64,000 bases of DNA from Mesorhizobium sp. LMG 17147 (GTDB taxonomy: Bacteria; Pseudomonadota; Alphaproteobacteria; Rhizobiales; Rhizobiaceae): NCBI RefSeq assembly GCF_024297145.1, contig NZ_JANCTC010000006.1, positions 186,001 through 250,000 of the forward strand, written 5' to 3'. A model generated the notes under the pieces. That model made no database searches, was not told the origin of the DNA, and saw only the letters and a program-made list of their open reading frames with translations. This document shows positions 34,273 through 43,601 of this stretch, piece by piece. The translations under genes and the position numbers were made by a program. Numbering within the stretch: position 1 is the first letter of the stretch; every line of letters starts with the position of its first letter.

Positions 34273-34672
34273 CGGCAAGGCGTTTGAAGCAGCGGTAGGA
34301 GCCGGCTGCCAGCGCGCCAAAATAAGTGCACTGTCACCGTAGTTCATCATCCCCATGGGCTCGCGGGCGTGATCGGGATTTTCGGCGACGCATTTCTGGA
34401 CCGCCGATTCCAGCGCTGATTGCCAGTTTTTTTCCGACATCGGCATCGACCGCGACGGCGTCGCTGGCCTCTGTCGGAGCCGGGAGGAAGAGGGTCCGGA
34501 TACCATGTCGCGGCATCGAATCCGAATAGAACAGGCCGCGCCACCTGACCTTCATCATTGAAGCCTTTGAAATCGGCTTGCCCTGACGTGTCGAAGATCA
34601 CGTCGACCGCACACGTTTTCAAGCGTCGACTTGAACTGTGGGCCGGGGCCGGGAGCCGCGCCCGCAGCCACT
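34273..34672. other. Decayed stretch with a dispersed motif copy at 34321-34344
   Basis: It contains AAGTGCACTGTCACCGTAGTT, related to the copies at 33752 and 9536. Short minus-strand frames such as MSEKNWQSALESAVQKCVAENP (start 34440) look protein-like, but they are interrupted and cannot be assigned. Confidence 0.45.
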
Positions 34673-35117
34673 TCAGTTGGTGACGAACTCCAGAAGGTCG
34701 GCGTTCAGCACATCAGCATTCATTGTGAGCATCCCGTGCGCAAAACCAGGATAGGTCTTCAGTGTGCCGTTCGGCAGCAGCTTGATCGCCTTCAAAGCCG
34801 AGGCGGCGATCGGAACGATCTGGTCGTCCTCACCGTGCAGCACCAGCGTCGGCACGGTGATCGCCTTGAGGTCATCGGTCTGGTCGGTTTCCGAGAAGGC
34901 CTTGATGCCATCGTAGTGCGCCTTGGCGCTACCCATCATGCCCTGCCGCCACCAGTTCTAGATCACGCCCTCATGGACCGTCGCACCCTCGCGGTTGAAG
35001 CCGTAGAACGGGCCCGACGGGACGTCGCGGGAGAACTGCGCGCGGTTGCTGGCCAGTGCCGTCCGAAAGCCGTCGAAGACCTCCATGGGTGTTCCCTCGG
35101 GGTTGTCGTCGGGTCCT
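34673..35117 (-). pseudogene. Chloroperoxidase-like alpha/beta hydrolase, truncated with in-frame stop
   Basis: The segment NPEGTPMEVFDGFR, FYGFNREGA, KAFSETDQTDDLKAITVPTLVLHGEDDQIVPIAASALKAIKLLPNGTLKTYPGFAHGML and NADLLEFV is the C-terminal half of a cofactor-free haloperoxidase. It includes the acidic residue (GEDDQIVP) and the His (FAHGM). An amber codon interrupts it at 34958-34960, and the N-terminal half with the nucleophile Ser is absent, replaced by unrelated sequence beyond about 35117. Confidence 0.82.
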
Positions 35118-35164
35118 AAGACATTCCAGGGATCGCTCGACGCGCTCCGCCATTCTGGGACCTT

Positions 35165-35431
35165 TGCTGGTACGGGCCCGTGCTCGGCGGTCCCGGACCG
35201 TTCGACATCATGCAATTACCGAAAAGCATCTAGATCGGTTATGCGGTCTGTTCCGACCACATCCACACGCCTGAACTGCTGCGATCGCATTCGGCGCAGC
35301 TTTTCGACTGGATCATGGAGGGCAGGCTCAGTGTCCGGATCGGTGGCGAATACGGAATGGCGGACGCAGCAACCGCCCATGCCGACATGGAAAGCCGCGG
35401 GACGAGGGGCAAGCTGCTGCTGGTCCCATGA
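35165..35431 (+). pseudogene. Quinone oxidoreductase (MDR) C-terminal fragment with in-frame stop
   Basis: It reads GPGPFDIMQLPKSI, then TAG at about 35230, then IGYAVCSDHIHTPELLRSHSAQLFDWIMEGRLSVRIGGEYGMADAATAHADMESRGTRGKLLLVP. This is the end of a zinc-less quinone reductase. The Rossmann domain and the N terminus are missing. Confidence 0.8.
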
Positions 35432-35572
35432 CATGCGATTGGCCGATCGAGGCTGGATGGCGACGCTCTGCGACCCACAAGTGCTAGCGATCCATATCTA
35501 TGTATAGCAGCCACTCGGTCCAGTCGCCTCTACCTTAAGGCAAGAAGACTTCCTGTCCCGAGAGAATGATCG

Positions 35573-36847
35573 ATGTCCACGATGTCGCCTACCCTTACAA
35601 GACGCCACTTGCTCGCCATCTCTGCGGCTGCCGGCGCCGTTGGCCTGTTGCCGTCAAGCACGGCCGCTGCGGCTGAAAGCACAGCTATAAGACCCTTTCG
35701 CGTCGACATTCAGGAAGCAGCCATCGCTGATCTTCGTCAGCGCCTGGCGGCGACGCGTTGGCCGGACAGAGAGACCGTCACAGATCAGTCGCAGGGCGTC
35801 CAGCTTGAACGGCTTCGCGACCTCATCGAATACTGGACGACCGACTACGACTGGCGAACGATCGAGGCTCACCTCAACCGGCTGCCGATGTTCGTCACCG
35901 AAATCGACGGGCTCGAGATCCACTTCATCCATGTTCGTTCGCCACATGCCGACGCCTTGCCGATGATCATGACGCATGGCTGGCCCGGCTCGATTCTGGA
36001 GTTTCTCAAAGTCCTGGGGCCGCTCACAGATCCGACAGCCTTCGGCGGCGATGCTGAGGACGCCTTTCACCTCGTCGTGCCCTCGATCCCCGGCTTCGGC
36101 TTCTCCGCAAAGCCGACCAAGACGGGGTGGGGTTCCGATCGCATCGGCAGAGCATGGGCGCTTCTGATGCAGCGGCTGGGCTATGATCGCTATGTCTCGC
36201 AGGGCGGCGATTGCGGCTCGGTGATATCGCATCGAATGGCGTTGCAGAACGTGCCGGGGCTTATCGGCATTCACGTCAATATGCCGGGTACGGTTCCAAG
36301 CGAGATCGCGGCTATTCTGGCGGCCGGCGGGCCAGCGCCGAAAGACCTTCCCGACGATGAAGGGAAGGCGTTCGACGCGCTCGACAAATTTTACAGGGAC
36401 AGTTCCGGCTATGCGGCGATGATGGTCACACGGCCCCAGACCATTGGCTATTCGCTGGTCGATTCACCACTTGGGCTTGCCGCGTGGATCTACGAAAAGT
36501 TTGCTCAGTGGACCGACAGCGGCGGACAGCCGGAGCGTGTGCTGACAAGGGACGAGATGCTCGACGACATCTCGCTCTATTGGTTGACCGCAACGGGTGC
36601 ATCGGCCGCGCGGATATACTGGGAAGACCATTCCAACAACTTCAACGCGGTCGACATTCAGGCGCTTCCGGTCGCCGTGACCGTGTTCCCCGGTGAAATC
36701 TATTGTGCGCCGCGCGGCTGGGCTGAGCGCTGCTACCACAACCTCATCTACTTCAACGAGGCGGCGAACGGCGGCCACTTCGCCGCTTGGGAACAGCCGG
36801 AAATCTTCACACGCGAAATACGAGCGGCCTTCAGATCGCTGCGTTGA
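35573..36847 (+). CDS. Tat-exported epoxide hydrolase (EHN family)
   Basis: 424 residues. LTRRHLLAISAAAGAVGLLPSS is a twin-arginine signal. An EHN domain (about 40-130) precedes an alpha/beta core with HGWPGS (135-140), GFGFSAKP, the nucleophile elbow QGGDCGS (Asp213) and a C-terminal NGGHFAAWEQP His. It resembles juvenile-hormone/bacterial microsomal-type epoxide hydrolases that open epoxides to diols. Export to the periplasm is unusual for this family. First gene of the exported-enzyme cluster; the Ohr gene follows after 31 bp. Confidence 0.88.
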   Translation: MSTMSPTLTRRHLLAISAAAGAVGLLPSSTAAAAESTAIRPFRVDIQEAAIADLRQRLAATRWPDRETVTDQSQGVQLERLRDLIEYWTTDYDWRTIEAHLNRLPMFVTEIDGLEIHFIHVRSPHADALPMIMTHGWPGSILEFLKVLGPLTDPTAFGGDAEDAFHLVVPSIPGFGFSAKPTKTGWGSDRIGRAWALLMQRLGYDRYVSQGGDCGSVISHRMALQNVPGLIGIHVNMPGTVPSEIAAILAAGGPAPKDLPDDEGKAFDALDKFYRDSSGYAAMMVTRPQTIGYSLVDSPLGLAAWIYEKFAQWTDSGGQPERVLTRDEMLDDISLYWLTATGASAARIYWEDHSNNFNAVDIQALPVAVTVFPGEIYCAPRGWAERCYHNLIYFNEAANGGHFAAWEQPEIFTREIRAAFRSLR

Positions 36848-36878
36848 TTGAATGGTTCTCATGGAAGGGATTCAAACG

Positions 36879-37295
36879 ATGATCACACAACCGAAGCGGC
36901 TCTACACCGGCCGGGTCCATACCACCGGTGGCCGCGATGGCTCCTCGCGCAGCTCCGACGGCAGGCTTGACATCAGGCTTTCCACGCCTGGCGGCCGGGG
37001 CGACGGCACCAATCCGGAACAGCTTTTCGCGGCTGGCTGGTCGGCCTGCTTTGAAGGCGCGATGGCGATCGCCGCGCGCAAGATGCAGGGGGTTTTGCCC
37101 GCTGAAACGGCGATCGATGCGGAGGTCGACCTGAATTCCGGCGAGGACGGCTTCTTCCTCAGTGCGCGTCTCAATGTGAGCCTTCCCGGCCTGGATCCTG
37201 ACGTAGCGCGGGCGATTGTCGATGCCGCGCATCGGACTTGTCCCTATTCGAAAGCTACGCGCGGCAACATCAAAGTGGCCATCACTCTGGCCTAA
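36879..37295 (+). CDS. Ohr/OsmC-family organic hydroperoxide reductase
   Basis: 138 residues from ATG 36879, which has GGAAGGGA upstream. The two redox cysteines are in FAAGWSACFEGAM (Cys57) and HRTCPYSKATRGN (Cys121), the Ohr spacing. The segment VHTTGGRDGSSRSSDGRLDIRLSTPGG is Ohr-type. It reduces organic hydroperoxides with lipoyl-type thiols in the cytosol. It normally sits with an OhrR repressor; none is here, so regulation may come from the downstream two-component genes. Confidence 0.9.
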   Translation: MITQPKRLYTGRVHTTGGRDGSSRSSDGRLDIRLSTPGGRGDGTNPEQLFAAGWSACFEGAMAIAARKMQGVLPAETAIDAEVDLNSGEDGFFLSARLNVSLPGLDPDVARAIVDAAHRTCPYSKATRGNIKVAITLA

Positions 37296-37342
37296 CGCGC
37301 ACCGCCGCCAATCCCTTCATCCCGACTCGACTGGAGCCACCA

Positions 37343-38374
37343 ATGCAGACCGGAACCAACCCTGAATTTATCGACCTCGATCGCCGTCGCCTCCTGGCGG
37401 TCGGAGCCGCAGCCGTGGCCATGGCGCAGCTGGTGGCGGTGCGACCGGCAATGTCGCAAGCTACATCGCCAAAGGCCGCGTTCGCTGCCCTGAAGCAGGT
37501 CGATGCCGGCCTGCTCTCTGTCGGCTATGCGGAACAAGGTCCTGCGGACGGCCCCGCCGTCATTCTGCTGCACGGCTGGCCCTACGACATCCATAGCTAT
37601 GTCGACGTAGCATCTCTTCTTGCCGGCGCTGGCTACCGTGTCCTCGTCCCGCATCTTCGCGGATACGGGACGACCCGCTTCCGTTCGGACGCTACTTTTC
37701 GCAACGGGCAGCAAGCCGCGCTCGGTGTCGATCTCGTCGACTTCATGGACGCGCTCGGTATCGAGAAGGCGATCCTGGGCGGCTATGATTGGGGAGCGCG
37801 CACCGCAAATGTGGTTGCGGCTCTCTGGCCGCAGCGTTGCAAGGCGATGGTTTCGGTCAGTGGCTATCTGATCGGCAGCCAGGCAGTCAACAAGGCGCCG
37901 CTTCCGCCGCAGGCCGAGTTGCAATGGTGGTACCAGTTCTACTTCGCCACGGATCGGGGCCGCGCGGGCTATGCGAAGAACACTGACGATTTCGCCAAGC
38001 TGATCTGGCGACTCGCGTCGCCGCGCTGGAACTTCGATGACGCGACCTTCGCCAGGAGCGCCGCGGCCTTTCGCAATCCCGATCACGTCGACATCGTCAT
38101 CCACAATTACCGCTGGCGGCTCGGCCTTGCCGACGGCGAACGTCGTTATGACGAGATGGAGGAAAAGCTCGCCAAGGCGCCCGTGATCGGCGTTCCAACC
38201 ATCACCATGGAAGGTGACGCCAACGGCGCGCCGCATCCCGATCCGGCCAACTATGCCGGCAAGTTCTCGGGCAAGTACGAGCATCGGCTTGTGTCGGGCG
38301 GCATTGGCCACGACCTGCCGCAGGAAGCGCCGGAGGCGTTCGCCAAGGCCATCGTCGACGTAGACGGCTTCTGA
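37343..38374 (+). CDS. Tat-exported alpha/beta hydrolase with Asp nucleophile
   Basis: 343 residues. DLDRRRLLAVGAAAVAMAQLVAV is a twin-arginine signal. Core motifs are LLHGWPYDIHSY (77-80), HLRGYGTTRF, the elbow GGYDWGARTAN with Asp149, and GGIGHDLPQEAP with the C-terminal His. This is the epoxide hydrolase/haloalkane dehalogenase architecture. It is the second exported Asp-type hydrolase in the cluster. CTGGAG precedes the ATG. Substrate unknown. Confidence 0.87.
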   Translation: MQTGTNPEFIDLDRRRLLAVGAAAVAMAQLVAVRPAMSQATSPKAAFAALKQVDAGLLSVGYAEQGPADGPAVILLHGWPYDIHSYVDVASLLAGAGYRVLVPHLRGYGTTRFRSDATFRNGQQAALGVDLVDFMDALGIEKAILGGYDWGARTANVVAALWPQRCKAMVSVSGYLIGSQAVNKAPLPPQAELQWWYQFYFATDRGRAGYAKNTDDFAKLIWRLASPRWNFDDATFARSAAAFRNPDHVDIVIHNYRWRLGLADGERRYDEMEEKLAKAPVIGVPTITMEGDANGAPHPDPANYAGKFSGKYEHRLVSGGIGHDLPQEAPEAFAKAIVDVDGF

Positions 38375-38387
38375 GGGGAGAAGCGTG

Positions 38388-38903
38388 ATGAAACGATATA
38401 TAGCCATTGCAGCCGTCGCAGCCTTGTCCGCGGCTCTTGCGATCACATGCGTGGCGATTGACAGGGCCGGCGCCCAAGAGCCTTCGCAGGCATCCCCGAT
38501 CTACGGGGTGACAATTCCGGATGGATACCGAAAATGGGAGCTGGTCGCGCCCGCGCTGGAGGGCGACCCGCTGAACGAACTCCGTGCGGTCGTCGGAAAC
38601 GCGGTCGCACTGGACGCCTACAGGAAAGGCACGCTGCCGTTCCCCGATGGCAGCGTTCTCGTGAAGCTGGCCTGGAAGCGAACCCAGTCGGCGGAGTTCG
38701 AATCGGCATCCGTGCCGGGAGCGCCAACGACCGTGCAGGTGATGGTCAAGGATTCGAAGAAATACGCGGCGAGTGGCGGCTGGGGTTTCGGCCGTTTCAT
38801 TGATGGCAAGCCGGTCGACCTAGCGCAGCACGAGACATGTTTCGCCTGCCACGAGGCCCGCGTCCAAAACCACGACTACGTCTTCACGCGCTACGCACCA
38901 TAG
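38388..38903 (+). CDS. Exported cytochrome P460-family protein
   Basis: 171 residues. A Sec signal (about 1-30) precedes the P460 fold: GVTIPDGYRKWELVAPA, NAVALDAYRKGTLPFPDGSVLVKLAWK, KKYAASGGWGFGRFIDGKPV, and the heme motif CFACH (four residues from the C-terminal third). The covalently bound heme and likely Lys cross-link define the family, which oxidises hydroxylamine or handles NO and peroxides. GGGGAG precedes the start. Periplasmic. ATG 38385 is also possible. Confidence 0.88.
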   Translation: MKRYIAIAAVAALSAALAITCVAIDRAGAQEPSQASPIYGVTIPDGYRKWELVAPALEGDPLNELRAVVGNAVALDAYRKGTLPFPDGSVLVKLAWKRTQSAEFESASVPGAPTTVQVMVKDSKKYAASGGWGFGRFIDGKPVDLAQHETCFACHEARVQNHDYVFTRYAP

Positions 38904-38956
38904 CCACGCGCGTTTGGTGCAGCGTGCTTGGCGGCGAAAATGGAAAGGGACAACAA

Positions 38957-39856
38957 ATGACGCAGAGATGGCTTATCACTGGGACTTCGAGAGGAACGGG
39001 CCGCGCGCTTGCCCAAGCAGTCCTCGAGGCCGGGCATAAGGTTATCGCAACGGCCCGCAATCCCGAACATATATCCGACCTGGGCGCACGCTTCGGTGAA
39101 TCAGTCAGGACCTTCCCCTTGGATGTAACTGATCCGAACGCCGCCGAGGCTGCGGTGAGGCTTGCCGTCGACACGTTCGGAGGGCTCGACGTGCTGGTCA
39201 ACAACGCCGGGTATGGAAACGTCAATTCGGTAGAGGACACTGCACTGGAGGATTTTCGGAGGCAGATCGAGACAAACCTGTTCGGCACCATCATCGTGAC
39301 CAAGGCCGCTATCCCCATCATGCGCGAGCAGCGCAGCGGGCACATCATCCAGTTTTCGTCGGTGGGAGGGCGTATCGGGGCCCCTGGACGCGCACCCTAT
39401 TCGTCGGCGAAGTGGGCCATAGAGGGGTTCTCGGAATGCCTCGCCCGCGAAATGGGACTTGTCGGGGTGAAAGTCACCGTGATCGAGCCCGGCGGCATGC
39501 GAACCGATTTCTCCGGTGTATCGACCACCCTCAAGGAGGGCCGCCCCGAATATGATCGAGTGGTGGGCGAGACGGCCCGCATGCAGCGCAATTATGACGG
39601 TCGGCAACCGGGCGACCCGGCTCGCGTGGCCCAGGCCATCCTGAAGATAGCGGCAATGGATGATCCGCCATTCCGACTGCCAGTGGGAAGCGATGCCCTG
39701 AAGATTCTCGTGAACGCGGATCTCAGAAGGCTGGAAGAGCTGGAACGGTGGCGGGAACTAAGCCAGTGGACCGACTTCCCTCGCGACGAAACGGACGACC
39801 GGTCGGGCTCTCGGCCTGCGTCGCCGCCTTTCCTCGCTCTGAACTCCGCCGTCTAA
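38957..39856 (+). CDS. SDR-family oxidoreductase
   Basis: 299 residues from ATG 38957 with GGAAAGGGA upstream. It has the NADP motif WLITGTSRGTGRALAQAVLEAG, the VNNAGYG signature, the catalytic Ser in QFSSVGGRIGAPGRAPYSSAKWA with Tyr-x-x-x-Lys, and PGGMRTDFSG. It is a classical cytosolic short-chain dehydrogenase of the type annotated as oxidoreductase of epimerase-like or keto substrates. It is the only clearly cytosolic dehydrogenase in the cluster and may act on alcohols made by the exported hydrolases. Confidence 0.88.
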   Translation: MTQRWLITGTSRGTGRALAQAVLEAGHKVIATARNPEHISDLGARFGESVRTFPLDVTDPNAAEAAVRLAVDTFGGLDVLVNNAGYGNVNSVEDTALEDFRRQIETNLFGTIIVTKAAIPIMREQRSGHIIQFSSVGGRIGAPGRAPYSSAKWAIEGFSECLAREMGLVGVKVTVIEPGGMRTDFSGVSTTLKEGRPEYDRVVGETARMQRNYDGRQPGDPARVAQAILKIAAMDDPPFRLPVGSDALKILVNADLRRLEELERWRELSQWTDFPRDETDDRSGSRPASPPFLALNSAV

Positions 39857-39883
39857 TTATCTCCAACACGAAAGGACCACACA

Positions 39884-40660
39884 ATGAAAACCTTGCTGGC
39901 AGGGTTGGCCATCATTGCCGCCACTTTGGGCAGCGCACAGGCGCAATCCGGAAAGCCGACTGTCGTTCTGGTGCATGGCGCGTTTGCGGATGCGTCGAGT
40001 TGGAACGGCGTTGTCGCTATCCTCGAGAAGGACGGCTACTCCGTCGTGGCCGCGGCCAACCCCTTGCGTGGCGTCAAGAAAGACGGCGGCTATATAGCCT
40101 CTCTTGCTTCCAGCATCGAGGCTCCTGTCGTACTCGTCGGCCATTCGTATGGGGGTTCAGTGATCAGCGAAGCCGCCGCGGGCCAGGCGAATGTGAAGGC
40201 GCTGGTCTACGTCGCTGCCTTCGCACCGGAGGTCGGCGAAACGGCCGTGGAGCTTTCCGGCAAGTTTCCCGGCAGTTCGCTTGGCCCGACGCTCGCCAAG
40301 CCTGTCGCATTGTCCGAAGGCGGCTCGGATCTGTACATCCAGCAGGACAAGTTTCACGACCAGTTTGCAGCCGACGTCCCGGTCGGCGAAGCGAAGCTGA
40401 TGGCGGCAACGCAACGCCCGATCACCGAAGCCGCTCTCAACGAACGCCAGGCCAATGCGGCCTGGAAAGCCATACCCAGCTGGTTCATCTACGGCGATGC
40501 CGACAAGAACATTCCGCCGCGGGTCTCCGAGTTCATGGCTGAACGGGCTCACGCGCGCAAAACCGTCTCCGTCAAGGGCGCGTCCCATGTCGTGATGGTG
40601 TCGCACCCTGCGGCCGTGGCGGAGTTGATCGAGCAAGCCGCAGGCGAGACAGCGCCGTGA
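39884..40660 (+). CDS. Exported alpha/beta hydrolase (Ser nucleophile)
   Basis: 258 residues. A Sec signal (first 20 residues, ending AQA) precedes VVLVHGAFADASSWNGVVAILEKDGYSVVAAANPLRG, the elbow VGHSYGGSVI with Ser88, and GASHVVMVSHP with the catalytic His; the acid is in FIYGDADKNIPP. This family includes RsbQ-like and methylketone/salicylate-type esterases. AAAGGA precedes the ATG. Last enzyme gene before the kinase. Periplasmic. Confidence 0.87.
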   Translation: MKTLLAGLAIIAATLGSAQAQSGKPTVVLVHGAFADASSWNGVVAILEKDGYSVVAAANPLRGVKKDGGYIASLASSIEAPVVLVGHSYGGSVISEAAAGQANVKALVYVAAFAPEVGETAVELSGKFPGSSLGPTLAKPVALSEGGSDLYIQQDKFHDQFAADVPVGEAKLMAATQRPITEAALNERQANAAWKAIPSWFIYGDADKNIPPRVSEFMAERAHARKTVSVKGASHVVMVSHPAAVAELIEQAAGETAP

Positions 40661-40737
40661 AGCCGAGCTTCATGAGGCCGATCACCGGAAGCGGGTAGCG
40701 TCGCCGTCGGGTGGGGCGGCCAGACGGCCGATCGACT

Positions 40738-40872
40738 GGCTGGGTCTCGGTCTGACAATCGTGCGTCAGGCCGCCGACCTGCTCCCCCCATCCGATCGGT
40801 GGCCAGTCGGTCGAGAACGATGGCTCGGTCTTTTCGGTTGAATTGCCATTCTACCTGCCCGAAAATGGGCTG
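40738..40872 (+). pseudogene. Histidine kinase C-terminal fragment
   Basis: LGLGLTIVRQAADLL continues, after a frameshift near 40785, as HPIGGQSVENDGSVFSVELPFYLPENG. This is the G2 box and end of a NahK-type ATPase domain. The rest of the gene is absent. Confidence 0.65.
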
Positions 40873-41045
40873 TCAGAAGGCGGTGATATGACCTGGAGGG
40901 ATTTCGAGGAATGCGGCCCCTTTGCGATAAGACCTTCCAGCCGGCCGAGCCGGTGAACGCCCGTGGCCAGATGGTCGGCTGTTTTGCTCATCTGCAGTAC
41001 GCCGGGCCATCTCGGCGCTCGGCTCCCCAGGTTTGCCAAGCGACT

Positions 41046-41062
41046 TCGGTTCACTAAACCGA
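41046..41062. promoter_or_regulatory. Dyad immediately before the PAS kinase gene
   Basis: TCGGTT-CACTA-AACCGA is a perfect 6-bp inverted repeat with a 5-base spacer, ending 8 bases before ATG 41071. Position fits an operator or a translational hairpin. Confidence 0.4.
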
Positions 41063-41070
41063 GACATAGC

Positions 41071-42948
41071 ATGAGCAACAGCGTCTACCGCTTGGCGGCA
41101 GTCCTCCTTGCGCTTGGCATCTTCCTGTTCGACGTGCTGTCGCCGCTCGAGGGAGCGATCGCGGTACTCTACGTGCTCGTCGTACTCATTGCGGCCCGCA
41201 CCTCGCGGCGAGCGGACGTGTTGGTCGCCGCTGCTGGCGCCATCGTACTGACGGTGCTGGCCTATGTCATTTCCCACGGCATGGAGAGCTTCGGATCTCC
41301 CGCCTTACGCGCGGCCGTAAGCCTTGCGGCCATCGCCATCGCCACCGCGCTGGCGCTGCAGAGTCAGGCCGCCACGGAAACCCTGGCTGCGCAGGCTCGC
41401 TTGCTGAACCTCTCGCACGACATGATCTTCGTTCGCGACATCCGCGGTGTCATCACCTTTTGGAACGACGCTGCCGCGGAGGTCTATGGCTGGACCGCAG
41501 CCGAGGCGATCGGTCGGGTGGCGGACGAACTGCTCGGTACGAAATACCCTGCCGACCGGGCGGTGGTTGAAGCTGCATTGCTCAAAAGCGGGCGATGGGA
41601 GGGGATCTTGGAGCATCAGACGCGAACCGGTGCGCGGCTCGTGCTGGACAGCCGCTGGGCGATACAGCGGGACCGCCACGGAAACGGCGTTGGCGTCCTG
41701 GAAACGCACACCGACATAACGGAGCGCCAGGCAGCTCATGCAGCACTGGTCAGGAGTGAGCGGCGCTACAGGCGCATGTTCGATACAAGCCGGATCGGCG
41801 TCATTGAAGAAGACTGGAGCGCAGTCCAAGCCGAGCTTGCCAACGTAGCGCAGGAAGGGACCTCGATTGCCGACCATCTCGCCGCCAACCCGGACTTCTA
41901 CATGCGCGCCAGACGGCTCATCAGAATCGTGGACGTCAATGCAGCGCTCCTGTCCATGCTTTCAGTGGATGATCGCACGCAGTTCCTGAACACGCTGGAC
42001 GATGTCCTGGGTGCGGCCGATACGACTTTCCCGGGCGCGCTCGTTGCGTTTGCGCGCGGTGACGCCTTCTATGAGGGGGAGACGGAGATGGTCTCGAGCG
42101 ACGGGAAGGCCGTCCCTGTGCTGTTCACCATCACCTTTCCCTCTTCACCTGACGACGGCGACAAGGCTCTGGTATACGTAGTGGACATCACGGACCGTAA
42201 GCGCGCCCAGGACGCTATCCAGCAGGCACAGGCGGAACTTGCCCACGCCGCGCGCGTCGCCACCCTCGGTGAGCTGACCGCGTCGATTGCGCACGAGGTC
42301 AGCCAGCCGCTCATGGCGGTGGTGACGAACGGCGAGGCAGGGATGCGCTGGCTCCGCCGCGATCCGCCCGAGCTCAACGAGGTGGAGTTCGCGCTCGGGC
42401 GCGCTGTCGCCGAGGGGCGAAGGGCAAGCGACATCGTGAAGCGCATCAGGGCTTTCCTGAAGAAGGCGCCGTCACATCGAGACGAACTGGCCTTGTCCGC
42501 ATTGGTGGAAGACGCCGTGGCGCTCGTCCAGCGTGAGATTGCGAAGGCCAACATACAGCTCAAGATCGACCTGCAGCCTCACCTTCCCAACATACGCGGT
42601 GACCGCATTCAGCTGCAGCAAGTCCTGGTCAACCTCATGATCAATGCGGCGCACGCCATGGCCGGGCAGGACGGCGCGCGCATGCAGTTCATAACCGCCG
42701 CCAAAACCGAGGTGGACGACATCGAGATCATCGTGCAGGACACTGGGCCGGGAATACCGAATGAGCATCTTCAGCGATTGTTCGAACCGTTTTTCACGAC
42801 CAAGCAGGACGGCATGGGAATGGGCCTTGCCATATGCAAGACAACGATTGAGGCGCATGGCGGGCGAATGACAGTTGAGAGCCTGCCGCGGCAGGGCGCG
42901 ACGTTCCGCGTGACCCTACCCTCCGTCGATGCAAGCGCGACCGCATGA
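41071..42948 (+). CDS. Membrane PAS histidine kinase, FixL-type
   Basis: 625 residues. There are three or four N-terminal membrane helices (about 5-100), PAS 1 (110-220, VRDIRGVITFWNDAAAEVYGWTAAEAIG), PAS 2 (230-385), and an H-box AARVATLGELTASIAHEVSQPL with His408. The ATPase domain has N-box NLMINAAHAM, G1 DTGPGIP, F-box FEPFFTTK and G2 GMGMGLAI. This is the FixL/TodS-like HPK4 class. No heme-PAS His motif was recognised, so the signal is unknown. It is coupled to the response regulator gene (ATGA overlap), and follows the exported-enzyme genes directly. Confidence 0.9.
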   Translation: MSNSVYRLAAVLLALGIFLFDVLSPLEGAIAVLYVLVVLIAARTSRRADVLVAAAGAIVLTVLAYVISHGMESFGSPALRAAVSLAAIAIATALALQSQAATETLAAQARLLNLSHDMIFVRDIRGVITFWNDAAAEVYGWTAAEAIGRVADELLGTKYPADRAVVEAALLKSGRWEGILEHQTRTGARLVLDSRWAIQRDRHGNGVGVLETHTDITERQAAHAALVRSERRYRRMFDTSRIGVIEEDWSAVQAELANVAQEGTSIADHLAANPDFYMRARRLIRIVDVNAALLSMLSVDDRTQFLNTLDDVLGAADTTFPGALVAFARGDAFYEGETEMVSSDGKAVPVLFTITFPSSPDDGDKALVYVVDITDRKRAQDAIQQAQAELAHAARVATLGELTASIAHEVSQPLMAVVTNGEAGMRWLRRDPPELNEVEFALGRAVAEGRRASDIVKRIRAFLKKAPSHRDELALSALVEDAVALVQREIAKANIQLKIDLQPHLPNIRGDRIQLQQVLVNLMINAAHAMAGQDGARMQFITAAKTEVDDIEIIVQDTGPGIPNEHLQRLFEPFFTTKQDGMGMGLAICKTTIEAHGGRMTVESLPRQGATFRVTLPSVDASATA

Positions 42949-43601
42949 ACAGGGCTAGTTCCATGAAAGTTGCTTCGTCTCCGACAGGACCATCTCCCTT
43001 TGTTGTCGTCGTCGACGACGACCCGGGCGTGCGCGACGCACTCGACAGCCTGTTCCGCTCGGTCGGGATGTCGACCTACTTGTTCGGCAGTCCGGCCGAG
43101 ATGATTCAAGCCAGCCTTCCCCAGTCGCCGGGCTGCATCATCCTCGATGTCCGTCTGCCGGGCGTCAGCGGCCTGGACTTCCAGTCGCAGATGACGAAAC
43201 AGGGAATCGAACTGCCGGTGGTCTTCATGACCGGTCACGGCGATATTCCGATGACGGTCCGCGCCATGAAAGCCGGCGCCGTCGATTTCCTGTCAAAGCC
43301 GTTTCGCGACCAGGACATGCTGGACGCGGTAACAAGCGCGATCGAGCGGGATCGGGTCAGGAGGGTCGAGCGCACGGAGAGCGATCGCCTGCGAGCGGAA
43401 TATGAAACGTTGACGCCGCGCGAGCGCGAGGTGATGGGTCATGTCGTCGCCGGCCTGATGAACAAGCAGGTGGCGGGCGTGATCGGGCTTTCGGAAATCA
43501 CGGTGAAGATCCATCGCGGCAATGTCATGCGCAAGATGGGCGTCCGCACGCTCGCGGACCTTGTTCGCAAGGCAGAGGCGCTGGGTATTTCAGGTCGCTG
43601 A
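42945..43601 (+). CDS. FixJ-like response regulator
   Basis: 218 residues, or 212 from ATG 42963. The receiver has the acidic cluster VVVVDDDPGV, phospho-Asp62 (numbered from 42963) in IILDVRLPGVSG, and Lys in FLSKPFRDQDML. A LuxR HTH follows: LTPREREVMGHVVAGLMNKQVAGVIGLSEITVKIHRGNVMRKM. The MTGHGDIPMTVRAMKAGAVDFLSKPF segment is typical of FixJ/TodT. Its start overlaps the kinase stop, so kinase and regulator are co-translated. It is the likely activator of the exported-enzyme cluster. Confidence 0.92.
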   Translation: MNRASSMKVASSPTGPSPFVVVVDDDPGVRDALDSLFRSVGMSTYLFGSPAEMIQASLPQSPGCIILDVRLPGVSGLDFQSQMTKQGIELPVVFMTGHGDIPMTVRAMKAGAVDFLSKPFRDQDMLDAVTSAIERDRVRRVERTESDRLRAEYETLTPREREVMGHVVAGLMNKQVAGVIGLSEITVKIHRGNVMRKMGVRTLADLVRKAEALGISGR

